A DNA stretch of 64,000 bases from Flavitalea sp966112615. GTDB lineage: Bacteria; Bacteroidota; Bacteroidia; Chitinophagales; Chitinophagaceae. Where the stretch lies: contig CBHWDO010000005.1 in NCBI GenBank assembly GCA_966112615.1, positions 62,001 through 126,000 on the forward strand, given 5' to 3'. Positions 33,823 to 43,446 of this stretch are shown here, piece by piece. The notes under the pieces were generated by a model. It was not told the DNA's origin. It saw only the letters and a program-made list of their open reading frames with translations, and searched no databases. How positions within the stretch are numbered: position 1 is the first letter of the stretch; each line of letters opens with the position of its first letter. The translations under genes were made by a program, and so were the position numbers.

Positions 33823-35097
33823 ATGCCGAAATCAGTTTTAGCCGTTATCCTCGGTGGTGGAGCAGGAACAAGATTGTTTCCTCTTACAGCCAGCCGTTCG
33901 AAGCCTGCAGTTCCAATCGCGGGAAAGTATCGCCTTGTAGATATTCCCATTTCAAACTGTCTGAATTCAGGTATCAGCAGAATGTTTGTGCTGACCCAAT
34001 TCAATTCGGCATCACTTAACAGGCACATCAAGAATACCTATCATTTCAGTGCATTCAGTTCGGCCTTTGTGGATATCCTCGCTGCTGAACAAACACCGGA
34101 TAACCCAACCTGGTACCAGGGTACAGCCGATGCGGTGCGTCAGAGTCTTCGACATATTGGCCCATTCAACAGCGATTATGTGTTGATCTTATCTGGTGAC
34201 CAGTTGTACCAGATGGATTTCAATGAAATGCTGGAAAATCATATCAACACAGGGGCTGAAGTTTCCATTGCCACTATTCCAGTGGCAGCAAGAGAAGCAT
34301 CGGACTTTGGTATATTGAAGAAAAATGATGAAGGCTTAATTACATCATTCATTGAAAAACCTAAGCAGGATCTGTTACCTGATTGGTCAAGTGATACAGG
34401 GGAAGAAATGAAAGCGCAGGGCAGACATTACCTGGCATCAATGGGTATTTACCTTTTCAACCGCCAGTTGATGTTTGATATGCTGGAAGACATCTACAAG
34501 GATTGTACTGACTTCGGTAAAGAGATCATCCCGATGGCCATTGGAAATTATAAAGTAGCGAGCTATCAGTATGAAGGTTACTGGACTGATATCGGGAACA
34601 TCTATAGTTTCTTCGAAGCCAATCTCAGTCTTACTGCTGATATTCCTGATTTCAATTTGTTTGATAACAGCAAATCGATCTATACACGTGCAAGGATGTT
34701 GCCACCTGCAAAGATCAGTGGAACAACGCTCGAAAGAACTATCATTGCTGAAGGTTGTATTATCAATGCATCCAGGATCGAACATGCGGTAATTGGTATT
34801 CGTGCAAGGATCGGTTATGGTACTACCATTGTAAACAGTTACATCATGGGTAATGATTATTTTGAGACTCTTGCCGAAATCGAACATGCTAAAGAGAGAG
34901 GAATTCCTAATGTTGGCATCGGGGAACGATGCTATATCAAGAATGCCATCGTAGATAAGAACTGCCGGATCGGTGATGATGTCCGGATCAATGGTGGTCA
35001 TCATTTACCAAATTCCGATCATGCATTATACACTGTTAAAGATGGAATAGTCGTGATCAAAAAAGGTGCGATCATTCCGAATGGATTCGTGATCTAA
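33823..35097 (+). CDS. glgC: Glucose-1-phosphate adenylyltransferase
   Basis: The 424-residue enzyme makes ADP-glucose from ATP and glucose-1-phosphate, the committed step to glycogen. It has the nucleotide loop LGGGAGTRLFPLT, KPAVPIAGKYRLVDIPISNC, GTADAVRQ, ILSGDQLY (metal Asp) and FIEKPK. A left-handed beta-helix follows, with hexapeptide-type repeats towards the C-terminus. A terminator follows, closing the glgA-glgC pair. Confidence 0.96.
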   Translation: MPKSVLAVILGGGAGTRLFPLTASRSKPAVPIAGKYRLVDIPISNCLNSGISRMFVLTQFNSASLNRHIKNTYHFSAFSSAFVDILAAEQTPDNPTWYQGTADAVRQSLRHIGPFNSDYVLILSGDQLYQMDFNEMLENHINTGAEVSIATIPVAAREASDFGILKKNDEGLITSFIEKPKQDLLPDWSSDTGEEMKAQGRHYLASMGIYLFNRQLMFDMLEDIYKDCTDFGKEIIPMAIGNYKVASYQYEGYWTDIGNIYSFFEANLSLTADIPDFNLFDNSKSIYTRARMLPPAKISGTTLERTIIAEGCIINASRIEHAVIGIRARIGYGTTIVNSYIMGNDYFETLAEIEHAKERGIPNVGIGERCYIKNAIVDKNCRIGDDVRINGGHHLPNSDHALYTVKDGIVVIKKGAIIPNGFVI

Positions 35098-35103
35098 ATA
35101 ATT

Positions 35104-35140
35104 AAAAAAACATCTGTGCTGATTGCCAGATGTTTTTTTT
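35104..35140 (+). terminator. Terminator of glgAC
   Basis: AAAAAACATCTG pairs with CAGATGTTTTTT around a 10-base loop, followed by further T. It may also work on the minus strand. Confidence 0.85.
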
Positions 35141-35194
35141 ATGTACATTAGCCTTTATGTATTTTATACACATTTGATAGCTTAAACGATTGTC

Positions 35195-36565
35195 ATGGCC
35201 TCCACAACCCCTGCCGCAACGGCAACAAAATCCGGTTTAATACCAAAGCCCCGTCTTTCTATTATCCAGATCATAACTATGAGTTTTGGATTTCTTGGAA
35301 TTCAGTTTGGGTTTGCCCTTCAGAATGGCAATACCAGCAGGATCCTTAGGTCTTTTGGAGCAGATGTTGAACAGCTGCCCATGTTCTGGATAGTGGCACC
35401 GCTGGTTGGAATGATAGTTCAACCTATCATTGGACATTACAGTGACCGTACCTGGAACCGGATGGGAAGAAGGAAGCCATATTTTTTAACCGGAGCCATT
35501 TTGTCTTCTGCAGCCCTGATCTTTTTACCAAACTCAGGAAACCTTGCAGGCTTGATACCGGCGCTTTGGGTTGGAGCCGGTATGGTAATGATCATGGATA
35601 CCTCCTTTAATATTGCCATGGAGCCATTCAGAGCTTTGGTAGCTGATAATCTACCGGATAGTCAACGAACCATGGGTTTCAGTATACAGACTTTTTTGAT
35701 AGGACTGGGAGCTGTGGTGGGATCAGCGTTGCCTGAATTGCTTGCTAATGCGGGGTTTGACATGAGTGCTGGTGAAAACCAGGTGGCTGATAATATCAAG
35801 TATTCATTTTATATCGGTGCTGCAGTTTTTATGGTCGCTATCCTGATCACTGTTTTTTTCAGTAAGGAATATGCGCCGAAAGAATATGAAGCATATCATG
35901 GGAAAAACGAATCTGCTTCAACAGGAGGACTGAACGATATTTTCACTGACTTCAGGAATATGCCGAAGACCATGAAGCAGTTGGGACTTGTGCAATTCTT
36001 TACCTGGTTTGCTTTGTTCAGCATGTGGGTATTTACTACTGATGCAGTTGCTACACATGTGTACGGATTAACCGGCGACTATTCACATTCTGTGGAATAC
36101 AATGAAGCCGGAAATAAAGTTAGTACTGCATTTGGTGTTTATAATTTTGTTGCGATGCTATATGCATTATGTCTTCCTTTCATTGCAAAATTTGTAGGAA
36201 GAAAAATGACACATGCCTTCTCCTTAATTGCGGGTGGTGTTGGTTTAATATCAATTTATTTCATTAAAGATCCTGCCATGCTGAATTTTTCGATGGTAGG
36301 AGTTGGGTTGGCCTGGGCATCCATTCTTGCAATGCCTTATGTGATCCTATCATCAAGCATTCCTGCCGGCAAGCTTGGGATCTATATGGGGATCTTTAAT
36401 TTCTTCATTACATTCCCACAGATCATCAATGGATTCTTTGGAGGATGGATCGTAAAACATTTGTATGGCGGACAATCCATATATGCCATCGTTCTTGCAG
36501 GGATCTTTATGATCTGTGCGGCAGTCAGTGTAATCTATGTTTATGATCCCGGAGCAAAAAAGTAG
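35195..36565 (+). CDS. SLC45/GPH-like MFS transporter (maltose or sucrose type)
   Basis: The 456-residue protein has about 12 membrane helices, starting with MSFGFLGIQFGFALQNGNTS. The first inter-helix loop reads IGHYSDRTWNRMGRRKPYFL, the hallmark of the SLC45/sugar-proton symporter group. The following gene is a maltodextrin-type amylase, so import of maltose or a short maltodextrin is the reasonable guess. The last codons overlap the longest version of the amylase ORF, but its likely ATG is 19 bases beyond this stop. Confidence 0.87.
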   Translation: MASTTPAATATKSGLIPKPRLSIIQIITMSFGFLGIQFGFALQNGNTSRILRSFGADVEQLPMFWIVAPLVGMIVQPIIGHYSDRTWNRMGRRKPYFLTGAILSSAALIFLPNSGNLAGLIPALWVGAGMVMIMDTSFNIAMEPFRALVADNLPDSQRTMGFSIQTFLIGLGAVVGSALPELLANAGFDMSAGENQVADNIKYSFYIGAAVFMVAILITVFFSKEYAPKEYEAYHGKNESASTGGLNDIFTDFRNMPKTMKQLGLVQFFTWFALFSMWVFTTDAVATHVYGLTGDYSHSVEYNEAGNKVSTAFGVYNFVAMLYALCLPFIAKFVGRKMTHAFSLIAGGVGLISIYFIKDPAMLNFSMVGVGLAWASILAMPYVILSSSIPAGKLGIYMGIFNFFITFPQIINGFFGGWIVKHLYGGQSIYAIVLAGIFMICAAVSVIYVYDPGAKK

Positions 36566-36584
36566 TACTACGAATATCTATTTT

Positions 36585-38408
36585 ATGAAACAGATCTTTT
36601 TGTTTGTTCTTGCATTTGCATGTCTTCAATCTTTTGCGCAAACCAAAGCATATCCAACACACTGGTGGATCGGGATGAAGAATCCGAAGCTGCAGGTGAT
36701 GTTACGCAATACTGAAGGACTTCCTTCGAAAGCTTCGGTCAATTATCCCGGAGTCAAGCTGGTAAAGGTTTTTCAGCCTGCCAATAAACATTATTTATTT
36801 CTTGACTTTGAAATAAGTAAAACAGCGAAGCCAGGAAAACTTGCTATTAAGGTAGGCAGCGAAACATTTTCTTATGAGCTGAAGAAAAGAGAACCGGGAT
36901 CAGGAGTAAATAAACATCTTGGAGTAAATACTGCTGACCTTATGTACCTGATCATGCCGGATAGATTCAGCAATGGTGATCCTTCTAATGATAAGGTTGC
37001 TGGTTATCGTGATCAAAGCCTGAACAGGGATTCCATCTATTTGCGTCATGGTGGTGACTTGAAAGGAATTGAAAATAAGCTTGATTACCTGCAAGATCTT
37101 GGTGTAACAGCGCTCTGGCTAAATCCAGTGATCGAAAATGATATGCCTGAAAGAACAGAGCATGGTTATGCATTTACCGATCATTATACTATTGATAAAA
37201 GAATAGGAGGAGAAGCAGCTTATAAAAGCCTGATCAATACCATGCATAAAAGAGGCATGAAGATGGTTCAGGATGCTGTGTATAATCATGTGGGTATTGA
37301 ACATTTCTTATTCAGGGATGTGCCAGACAGCACCTGGTTTCATTTCTGGCCAACCTATACACAAACAAATTACCGGGAGCAACCAATGTTTGATCCGCAT
37401 GGCTCAAAAGTAGACCTGGTAAGGGTTACAGATGGATGGTTCGTACCATCAATGCCGGATATCAATCAACGTAATCCATACTTTGCCAATTTTTTGATTC
37501 AACATGCTATCTGGTCGACTGAAGAATTCGGACTGGATGGATGGAGAATTGATACATATATTTATAATGATCTTGAATTTATGAATCAATGCAACAAAGC
37601 ATTGCTTGATGAGTATCCGAAGTTGTATATATTCGGTGAAACCTGGGTGCATGGAACGATCAACCAGGCCTTCTTTACAAGGAATAAACTGGCATTTCCA
37701 TTCAAGAGTAATCTGCCTGGAGTAACGGATTTTCAGACCAATATGTATGGAATCAACCTGGCGCTGACACAGAATCCGGGATGGACAGAAGGAATTAACA
37801 GGTTACACCAGACAGTTGCGCAGGATGTGATCTATGAGGATCCAATGAATCATGTGATCTTCCTGGATAACCATGATATGAGTCGTTTTTATTCAACTGT
37901 TGGAGAGGATCCGAAAAAATTAAAGATGGGATATGCGTGGTTACTGACTTTCAGGGGTATTCCTCAAATGTATTATGGAAGCGAAGTGGGCATGAAAGGG
38001 ATCAGTAATCCTGATGGATGGGTACGTTTAGATTTCATGGGTGGATGGAAAGAAGACAAGCAGGATAAATTTACTGATGCCGGCAGGACTGATACAGAAA
38101 AAGACATATTTAATCATGTCAAAGCCCTGGCGAATTTCAGGAAGAATTCATCGGCTATTAAAACAGGAAAAATGATGCAATTTGTTCCGGACGGTAATAC
38201 TTATGTATATTTCCGGTACGATAAAAAGCAGACTGTGATGTGTATCATGAATGTTGGAGACCAGGATGTGAAGATCGATATGAAAAAATATCGTGAGGTA
38301 GCTGCAGCATTTAACAGGGGAAAAGATGTCGTTAGCGGGAAAGAAGTCTCACTCGAAGAAATGAGTGTTCCGGCCAAGAGCCTGTTGGTCCTGGAACTTG
38401 GAAAATAA
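36585..38408 (+). CDS. GH13 neopullulanase/cyclomaltodextrinase-like enzyme (SusA-like)
   Basis: The 607-residue protein has a signal peptide (QIFLFVLAFACLQSFAQ), so it acts outside the cytoplasm. An N-terminal Ig-like module with HWWIGMKNPKLQVML is typical of cyclomaltodextrinases. The GH13 barrel shows DAVYNH, GLDGWRIDTYIY (nucleophile Asp), IFGETW (acid/base Glu) and FLDNHD (transition-state Asp). A C-terminal beta domain ends at LLVLELGK. It cleaves alpha-1,4-glucans. The ATG at 36585 is chosen because it opens the signal peptide. It probably forms a unit with the transporter before it. Confidence 0.92.
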   Translation: MKQIFLFVLAFACLQSFAQTKAYPTHWWIGMKNPKLQVMLRNTEGLPSKASVNYPGVKLVKVFQPANKHYLFLDFEISKTAKPGKLAIKVGSETFSYELKKREPGSGVNKHLGVNTADLMYLIMPDRFSNGDPSNDKVAGYRDQSLNRDSIYLRHGGDLKGIENKLDYLQDLGVTALWLNPVIENDMPERTEHGYAFTDHYTIDKRIGGEAAYKSLINTMHKRGMKMVQDAVYNHVGIEHFLFRDVPDSTWFHFWPTYTQTNYREQPMFDPHGSKVDLVRVTDGWFVPSMPDINQRNPYFANFLIQHAIWSTEEFGLDGWRIDTYIYNDLEFMNQCNKALLDEYPKLYIFGETWVHGTINQAFFTRNKLAFPFKSNLPGVTDFQTNMYGINLALTQNPGWTEGINRLHQTVAQDVIYEDPMNHVIFLDNHDMSRFYSTVGEDPKKLKMGYAWLLTFRGIPQMYYGSEVGMKGISNPDGWVRLDFMGGWKEDKQDKFTDAGRTDTEKDIFNHVKALANFRKNSSAIKTGKMMQFVPDGNTYVYFRYDKKQTVMCIMNVGDQDVKIDMKKYREVAAAFNRGKDVVSGKEVSLEEMSVPAKSLLVLELGK

Positions 38409-38430
38409 TTACAGGCACATGAGAAAAATT

Positions 38431-38459
38431 AAGCGCGGGAGAGATCCTGCGCTTTTTTT
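38431..38459 (+). terminator. Terminator after the GH13 gene
   Basis: GCGCGGG and CCTGCGC pair around GAGAGAT with one bulged position, followed by seven T. Confidence 0.8.
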
Positions 38460-38460
38460 A

Positions 38461-38492
38461 TCGGGCTGAACGCCTGGAAGGCGGGCTGATGG
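38461..38492 (+). repeat. CGGGCTGAACG-type element
   Basis: CGGGCTGAACG, then a spacer with the mirror pair GCCT/AGGC, then GCGGGCTGATGG. The core is the same as in the cluster at 53014-53098. It sits between the terminator of the GH13 gene and the stop of the convergent yihY gene. Confidence 0.6.
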
Positions 38493-38498
38493 CAGGAT

Positions 38499-39494
38499 TT
38501 ACTCAAAATCTGTAGTAACCTTCGCTGGTAATTCAGTTCTTTCGCCGGCTTCTGTTTTTGCACGTTCTGCGGCCATGGCTTTGAGTGAATGAATACTAAC
38601 ATTCAATTCGTAACCGATCAAAAGTATAAGAGAATTTACATAGATCAATAACATCAGGATCAGGATGGTTCCTATTGAACCATAGACTTTGTTATAGGAT
38701 CCGAAATTCTGGAGATAATAAGAAAATCCAAGGGTGAATATTACGATCAGGGTTGTTGCCAGGATAGCTCCTGGAGAAGCAAGTTTCCATCGTTTCGCTA
38801 TGGCTGGAGCATATTTGTAAATAAACCCGATCGAGTAAAGTATCAATGCCACTATTATGACCCAACGAAATGAATTCACCAGCCACCATACAAACTTATT
38901 GGTGATATCCAGCTGCTTCATGATCCATGCAAATAAGGTACCCTGGGTGACAAGCAAAAAGACGGTAATAAGAATGAGTAAAATGAGCAATGCAGTCATT
39001 CGGATGGCCATCCACCTGTCGTGATAAAAACTTCTTTTACTAACATGCTGAAGTGACCGGTTGAAAGATCTCATGATGCCCATCAATGCATTGGAAGAAT
39101 ACCAGATCACCAATAAAAAACCGACAGATAATAATCCGGACCTGGGAGTATTTAAAAAGTCGTTCAGAAAATCTTTTATCACCACATAAGTTCCTTCATC
39201 AGGAGCAAAATACCTTGCAAGGATCAGCAGTTCTTTTGTTACCTGGTCTGATATGGGAAAATAGGGTATGAGTGTACAGAGAAAAATGGTACCTGCCGGA
39301 ATAGCCAGCAGAAAATTAAATGCAACAGCAGAGGCCCTGTCGTTCAATCCAACCTTACGAACTTGTGAAGCGAAAAACTTAATAACGTCATATAGAGGTA
39401 ATCCCTCAAAACCAGGTAGGAATATCTTTTTGCTTTTTGCAGAAAGATATCTTCCCCATTTATTGTACAACAGAAGTTTTTCAAGTTTGGTCAT
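38499..39494 (-). CDS. YihY/BrkB-family membrane protein
   Basis: The 331-residue protein has about six membrane helices. The family core shows in the SAVAFNFLLAIPAGTIFLCT region, in WYSSNALMGIMRSFN, and in the late helices WKLASPGAILATTLIVI and GTILILMLLIYVNSLILLIG. YihY proteins were once annotated as RNase BN; their real function is uncertain. The start is one base after the mltG stop, so the two are co-transcribed. Confidence 0.88.
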   Translation of the reverse strand: MTKLEKLLLYNKWGRYLSAKSKKIFLPGFEGLPLYDVIKFFASQVRKVGLNDRASAVAFNFLLAIPAGTIFLCTLIPYFPISDQVTKELLILARYFAPDEGTYVVIKDFLNDFLNTPRSGLLSVGFLLVIWYSSNALMGIMRSFNRSLQHVSKRSFYHDRWMAIRMTALLILLILITVFLLVTQGTLFAWIMKQLDITNKFVWWLVNSFRWVIIVALILYSIGFIYKYAPAIAKRWKLASPGAILATTLIVIFTLGFSYYLQNFGSYNKVYGSIGTILILMLLIYVNSLILLIGYELNVSIHSLKAMAAERAKTEAGERTELPAKVTTDFE

Positions 39495-39495
39495 A

Positions 39496-40539
39496 CTAGT
39501 TTCCTGTTTCTTCCTTTGCTTTTTTCTGTTCCTGGAGTTTATTCAATGCCTGTTGATATTCTCTCGCATACTTTAAATGATCTGCATAATTCGTAGTGAA
39601 CACATGCTTTTGAGAGAAATCACTTTTAGCTACAAAATAAAGATACTCTGTTTGCGGAGCATTCAATACTGCATCCAGGGTTTTCAAAGATGGTGTGCAG
39701 ATAGGACCAGGAGGAAGTCCCGCATAGCGGTATGTATTATATGGTGAATTTGTTTGAAGATGCTTTTCATAGATCCTTCTCAGATCAAAATCTTTCAGGG
39801 CAAATTTTACTGTTGGATCTGCACCCAATCGCATGCCTTTTTTCAACCTGTTCATATATACACTTGCCATAAGTGGCTTGTCTTCCTGTATATTGGTTTC
39901 TTCTTCGATAATGGATGCAAGTGTATATGCCTGGATTGGTGTAAGGCCATGTTGGGCGGCTTTTTCCTTTCTTTCATCTGTCCAGATCTTTTTATACTGG
40001 GCATGAAGTTTTTCAAAAATTGTTGACGGAGAAGCAGTCCACCGATATGTGTAGGTATCAGGAAAAACGGCAGCCATTACCGTATTGCTGTCAAGTTCGT
40101 AATGCTTTAAGCTGTCTGCGGAATTGAGAAAGCTGATCATTTCAGTAGAGTCAGTTTCAAACCTTCTTCCAATAAGCGATGCAAGTTGTTCCCTGGTTCT
40201 AAGTTTAGTGATGGTGAGATTTACGGGGACCTGTGTTCCGTTACGAAGTTTTCTGACGAGGGTTAGTATTGAAGTCCCTTTAGATAATTCATATTTACCG
40301 GGTTTCAATTTTGACCATGCATCAAGCCTGTTGGCAACAAATTCAAACACACCAGGATTTTTCAAAAGATTAGAATCCCTGATGGTCTTCATTACATCTT
40401 CCTTTGACGCATGACCTGTTCTGATATACAGATACTTCGTGGAACCATCAACGTTAGTATTGGGAAGAAGGATAGTCCAGGCAAGAAATGCACCTGCAAG
40501 AACGATCAAAAGGATCAAGGCCAGAATAAGTTTTTTCAT
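39496..40539 (-). CDS. mltG: Endolytic murein transglycosylase
   Basis: The 347-residue protein has one N-terminal membrane helix (LILALILLIVLAGAFLAWTI) and a LysM-like subdomain. The YceG/MltG catalytic block follows: SIIEEETNIQEDKPLMASVY with the catalytic Glu, RLGADPTVKFAL, SPYNTYRYAGLPPGPIC and YLYFVAKSD. It cuts nascent glycan strands and sets their length. It is separated from secG by a terminator, so it starts a new leftward unit with yihY. Confidence 0.95.
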   Translation of the reverse strand: MKKLILALILLIVLAGAFLAWTILLPNTNVDGSTKYLYIRTGHASKEDVMKTIRDSNLLKNPGVFEFVANRLDAWSKLKPGKYELSKGTSILTLVRKLRNGTQVPVNLTITKLRTREQLASLIGRRFETDSTEMISFLNSADSLKHYELDSNTVMAAVFPDTYTYRWTASPSTIFEKLHAQYKKIWTDERKEKAAQHGLTPIQAYTLASIIEEETNIQEDKPLMASVYMNRLKKGMRLGADPTVKFALKDFDLRRIYEKHLQTNSPYNTYRYAGLPPGPICTPSLKTLDAVLNAPQTEYLYFVAKSDFSQKHVFTTNYADHLKYAREYQQALNKLQEQKKAKEETGN

Positions 40540-40565
40540 GCATGATTGAATTGGTGCGTAAAATA

Positions 40566-40598
40566 AACAAAAAACCCTGCTGAGTTCAGCAGGGTTTC
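40566..40598 (-). terminator. Terminator of the miaB-secG operon
   Basis: Read leftwards, AAACCCTGCTG pairs with CAGCAGGGTTT around a short loop and is followed by TTTTTGTTT. It lies between secG and mltG. Confidence 0.85.
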
Positions 40599-40618
40599 AA
40601 TATTATGATAGTACAATA

Positions 40619-40948
40619 CTATTTTGTTGCAGGAGCCGGAGCAGGAGTTGTAACCGGTGCCGGAGCTGGTGCAGTTTGAGTGCTTACTGGCTTCAGGTTT
40701 GGTTCTCTTCCGGATTCAGCAGAATTACTGATGAATACCGGTGAGAAGATACTAAGCAATGCAATAATTACTGCAAGTACCCAGGTTCCTTTTTCCAACA
40801 CATCAGTTGTTTGTTTTACGCCCATGAACTGGGTGCTAAAACCAGCAATGCTACCGGAGAGACCTCCACCTTTTGGATTCTGAACCAGGATGAAGAAACC
40901 GATGATCACTGCAGCAAGCAAAAGCAATATCAAAAACACTATCAACAT
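40619..40948 (-). CDS. secG: Preprotein translocase subunit SecG
   Basis: The 109-residue protein has two membrane helices. The first ends in the family mark FFILVQNPKGGGLSG, followed by STQFMGVKQTTDVLEKGTW and the second helix VLAVIIALLSIFSPV. The C-terminal tail is an Ala/Pro/Thr-rich run (APAPAPVTTPAPAPA) with no known role, and low-complexity tails occur in other Bacteroidota SecG proteins. It stimulates SecYE-driven export. Confidence 0.93.
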   Translation of the reverse strand: MLIVFLILLLLAAVIIGFFILVQNPKGGGLSGSIAGFSTQFMGVKQTTDVLEKGTWVLAVIIALLSIFSPVFISNSAESGREPNLKPVSTQTAPAPAPVTTPAPAPATK

Positions 40949-40952
40949 GATG

Positions 40953-41681
40953 TTATGAATTTAATTGTTCAATTTTGGAGGCAAAATAAGCGCTTTTAGC
41001 GGGATTCAGCAAACTTAATTTCTTATATATTTCCCTTGCTTTTTGTTTATTTCCCTGCATGGCCCAAACCTCTGCCATAGCTTCAGTTAAAACTTCTTTC
41101 GTTTCGATGCTATTTTCAGCTGCCTGTGCCACTTCGGCCTGAACGTGGTTATCCTGAGGAGTTTCAGGTGAAGGAGCCGGAATCCTTTTCATGCTTTTCA
41201 ACCATTCGGTAAAGCTTTTCAGTTGCTGTCCGAATTTGTCTTTAGATAAATCTGCCTGTTGCAATTTAATTCCCTGTGAGGCAAAATAATCTATGGTATG
41301 AAAAGGCTCAAATTCAAGTGGGGCTTCAGTTACAGGCTTAAGCGATACAGGCTGTATTTTAAGCTCGGGCTCTTCTGCAATATTGGATTCTGTGAGAGTA
41401 CTGGTTTGCATTACCAGTTCATCTTCCACAATTTCTTCTGAAACAGGAAAATCCTGCTTCATCAAATAGCTATACCACAGTGGGTTTGAAAAGAATAGAG
41501 CCGGATGTTTTTTTCCTTCCATCTCCGCCTTTTCCATCCTGATCTTTTTTGCCAGCAGGAATTGAGCAGCATTGAAATAGGGATATTGCTCAGTGAGCTG
41601 TTTTAATTCACTGATGCTTACATCGTTCAGAGAACGTTTGTTGAATACCTGCTGTAAAATAATCTGAGCCTCGTTATGCAT
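40953..41681 (-). CDS. TPR-like protein, hypothetical
   Basis: The 242-residue soluble protein opens with a helical part (FNKRSLNDVSISELKQLTEQ, YPYFNAAQFLLAKKI) and has a low-complexity acidic middle. It ends with one clear tetratricopeptide-like repeat (EAMAEVWAMQGNKQKAREIY, then KKLSLLNPAKSAYFASKIEQ). No enzyme motif. It stands 4 bases upstream of secG and 5 bases downstream of lptE. A role in envelope assembly is guessed only from these neighbours. Confidence 0.7.
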   Translation of the reverse strand: MHNEAQIILQQVFNKRSLNDVSISELKQLTEQYPYFNAAQFLLAKKIRMEKAEMEGKKHPALFFSNPLWYSYLMKQDFPVSEEIVEDELVMQTSTLTESNIAEEPELKIQPVSLKPVTEAPLEFEPFHTIDYFASQGIKLQQADLSKDKFGQQLKSFTEWLKSMKRIPAPSPETPQDNHVQAEVAQAAENSIETKEVLTEAMAEVWAMQGNKQKAREIYKKLSLLNPAKSAYFASKIEQLNS

Positions 41682-41686
41682 AAGGA

Positions 41687-42193
41687 TTACCAGTTGGAAA
41701 ATATACGGTTAAAGATCTCATCGGTAAGGTTCTGAAGGATCTGGTCCGACAGGTTTGCTTCTGCCTGCTGTAGGCTCAGGCTTGCATTGAAGTCAAAGTT
41801 CCTTGAAATATCAGCATCAAAACTTGCCTTATCATCCAACCTGTTTTTAAAATTGATCCTTACAGTGATAACCAGTCGGTTAGTGGCAGCCTGCTGCTGC
41901 GATACACCGGCAGTGGTTACTGTATAATTCCTGATGGTACAGGAAATATCATAATGCGCATCATCATTTTGCACAAGGGTAAGTCTTGTCTGGTTGTTGA
42001 TCTTCTGCCGAAGTCTGTCGGTAAGTGCAGGGCTCAGCTGAGGGTTAACGTAGGGCGCTTTATTTTCAATGAAGTTTACCCTGGCAGTTTTCACTTCAGG
42101 TGGAATACTCACATCCTTAAATGAATAACATCCTGCCAAAAAAAGGAGCCCAGTGATCGCCAAAAATTTTATGATTGATCTCATGATGGTCAT
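41687..42193 (-). CDS. lptE: LptE-family lipoprotein
   Basis: The 168-residue protein has a lipoprotein signal with lipobox LAGC (Cys22 from the first Met). The body has the Bacteroidota LptE pattern: YSFKDVSIPPEVKTARVNFI, PALTDRLRQKINNQTRLTLV and ISCTIRNYTV. It would partner LptD in the outer membrane for lipopolysaccharide insertion. The ATG at 42193 overlaps the stop of the sigma-54 activator by four bases (ATGA); a second ATG three codons later is also possible. Confidence 0.85.
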   Translation of the reverse strand: MTIMRSIIKFLAITGLLFLAGCYSFKDVSIPPEVKTARVNFIENKAPYVNPQLSPALTDRLRQKINNQTRLTLVQNDDAHYDISCTIRNYTVTTAGVSQQQAATNRLVITVRINFKNRLDDKASFDADISRNFDFNASLSLQQAEANLSDQILQNLTDEIFNRIFSNW

Positions 42194-43437
42194 TCTTTGA
42201 TATCGTATTCCTTCAATTTACGGTAAAGTGTTCTTTCGCTGATGCCAAGATCGGATGCCGCATCTTTTCTTTTTCCCTTGTGTTTTTTGAGGGCTTTCAG
42301 AATGAGTTCTTTTTCCTTATCCATGATATTCAGCGACTCTTCAACTTCTTCATGCTGATGAATATCTCCATTGGGATGGATCAGAACCGGGGCTCCAATA
42401 TTTGCTGAGGCCGGAGCTACCTGGGTGGGCATCATGTCATGAACCGGGAATTCTTTCAGTTCATTAATAAATGCAGCCTGCTGATGAGAAATATTCGGAT
42501 TCTGAAGGATATCAAAGAACATTTTTTTCAGTTCATTCACATCCTTTTTCATATCGAAGAACAGCTTGTACAGGATCTCTCTTTCATTACTGAAATCATG
42601 ACCGTTGGAGAAGCCGCCCTGCAATTGTGGTGAAAGCATCGGAAGCCTTGTCTGCTCGCGATTGGGAAGAAACCTGCTGATCTCTTTTGCACCCAATACT
42701 TTTTCACTTGATAAAACAGAGATCTGTTCAGCAATATTTTTCAGTTCACGTACATTTCCAGGGAAAGGATATTGTACCAGCATATTTCTTGCTTCATCAT
42801 CCAGTTGAATAGGAATTGATTTATATTTTTCTGCAAAGTCTGCAGCAAACTTCCTGAACAATAAAATGATATCTTCCTTTCGGTCACGTAATGCGGGAAC
42901 CCTTATGGGGACTGTGTTTAAGCGATAATAAAGATCCTCACGAAATTTTCCCTGCTGGTGAAGTTCCAGCAGATCTTTATTGGTTGCTGCAATCACGCGT
43001 ACATCAGTCTTCTGCACTTTGGATGAACCCACACGGATGAATTCTCCTGTTTCCAAAACACGTAATAACCTGGCCTGAGTGCCCAGTGGCATTTCTCCAA
43101 TTTCATCCAGGAAAATGGTACCACCATTCACGGTTTCAAAATAACCTTTACGACTATCAACTGCCCCGGTAAAGGAACCTTTCTCATGACCGAATAATTC
43201 GGAATCAATAGTTCCTTCGGGAATGGCACCGCAGTTTACCGCAATAAATGGATTATGTTTCCTTGATGATAATGCATGAATGATCTGTGAAAATACTTCC
43301 TTACCCACACCGCTTTCACCAAATATGAGAACTGTAAGGTCGGTATTGGAAACCTGCGATGCAACCTGCAACGCGAAGTTGAGGGCAGGGGAGTTGCCTA
43401 TAATACCAAACCTGTTTTTGATCGATTGAATGTCCAT
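42190..43437 (-). CDS. Sigma-54-dependent activator without receiver domain
   Basis: The 415-residue protein consists of a sigma-54 AAA+ domain from the first residues (Walker A GESGVGKE; GSFTGA contact loop; Walker B IFLDEIGEM; DVRVIAATN) and a linker of about 130 residues. A C-terminal Fis helix-turn-helix follows (KRKDAASDLGISERTLYRKL). There is no N-terminal sensory or receiver domain, so activity must be controlled by partner proteins, expression or constitutively. It is locked in an operon with miaB upstream (10-base gap) and lptE downstream (4-base overlap). Confidence 0.92.
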   Translation of the reverse strand: MDIQSIKNRFGIIGNSPALNFALQVASQVSNTDLTVLIFGESGVGKEVFSQIIHALSSRKHNPFIAVNCGAIPEGTIDSELFGHEKGSFTGAVDSRKGYFETVNGGTIFLDEIGEMPLGTQARLLRVLETGEFIRVGSSKVQKTDVRVIAATNKDLLELHQQGKFREDLYYRLNTVPIRVPALRDRKEDIILLFRKFAADFAEKYKSIPIQLDDEARNMLVQYPFPGNVRELKNIAEQISVLSSEKVLGAKEISRFLPNREQTRLPMLSPQLQGGFSNGHDFSNEREILYKLFFDMKKDVNELKKMFFDILQNPNISHQQAAFINELKEFPVHDMMPTQVAPASANIGAPVLIHPNGDIHQHEEVEESLNIMDKEKELILKALKKHKGKRKDAASDLGISERTLYRKLKEYDIKE

Positions 43438-43446
43438 GCTAATGTT

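Noticed and set aside
34438..35004. 188-codon ORF antisense to glgC
   Set aside because: A shadow of the conserved glgC frame; its protein is Ile/Asp-rich without any recognisable domain.
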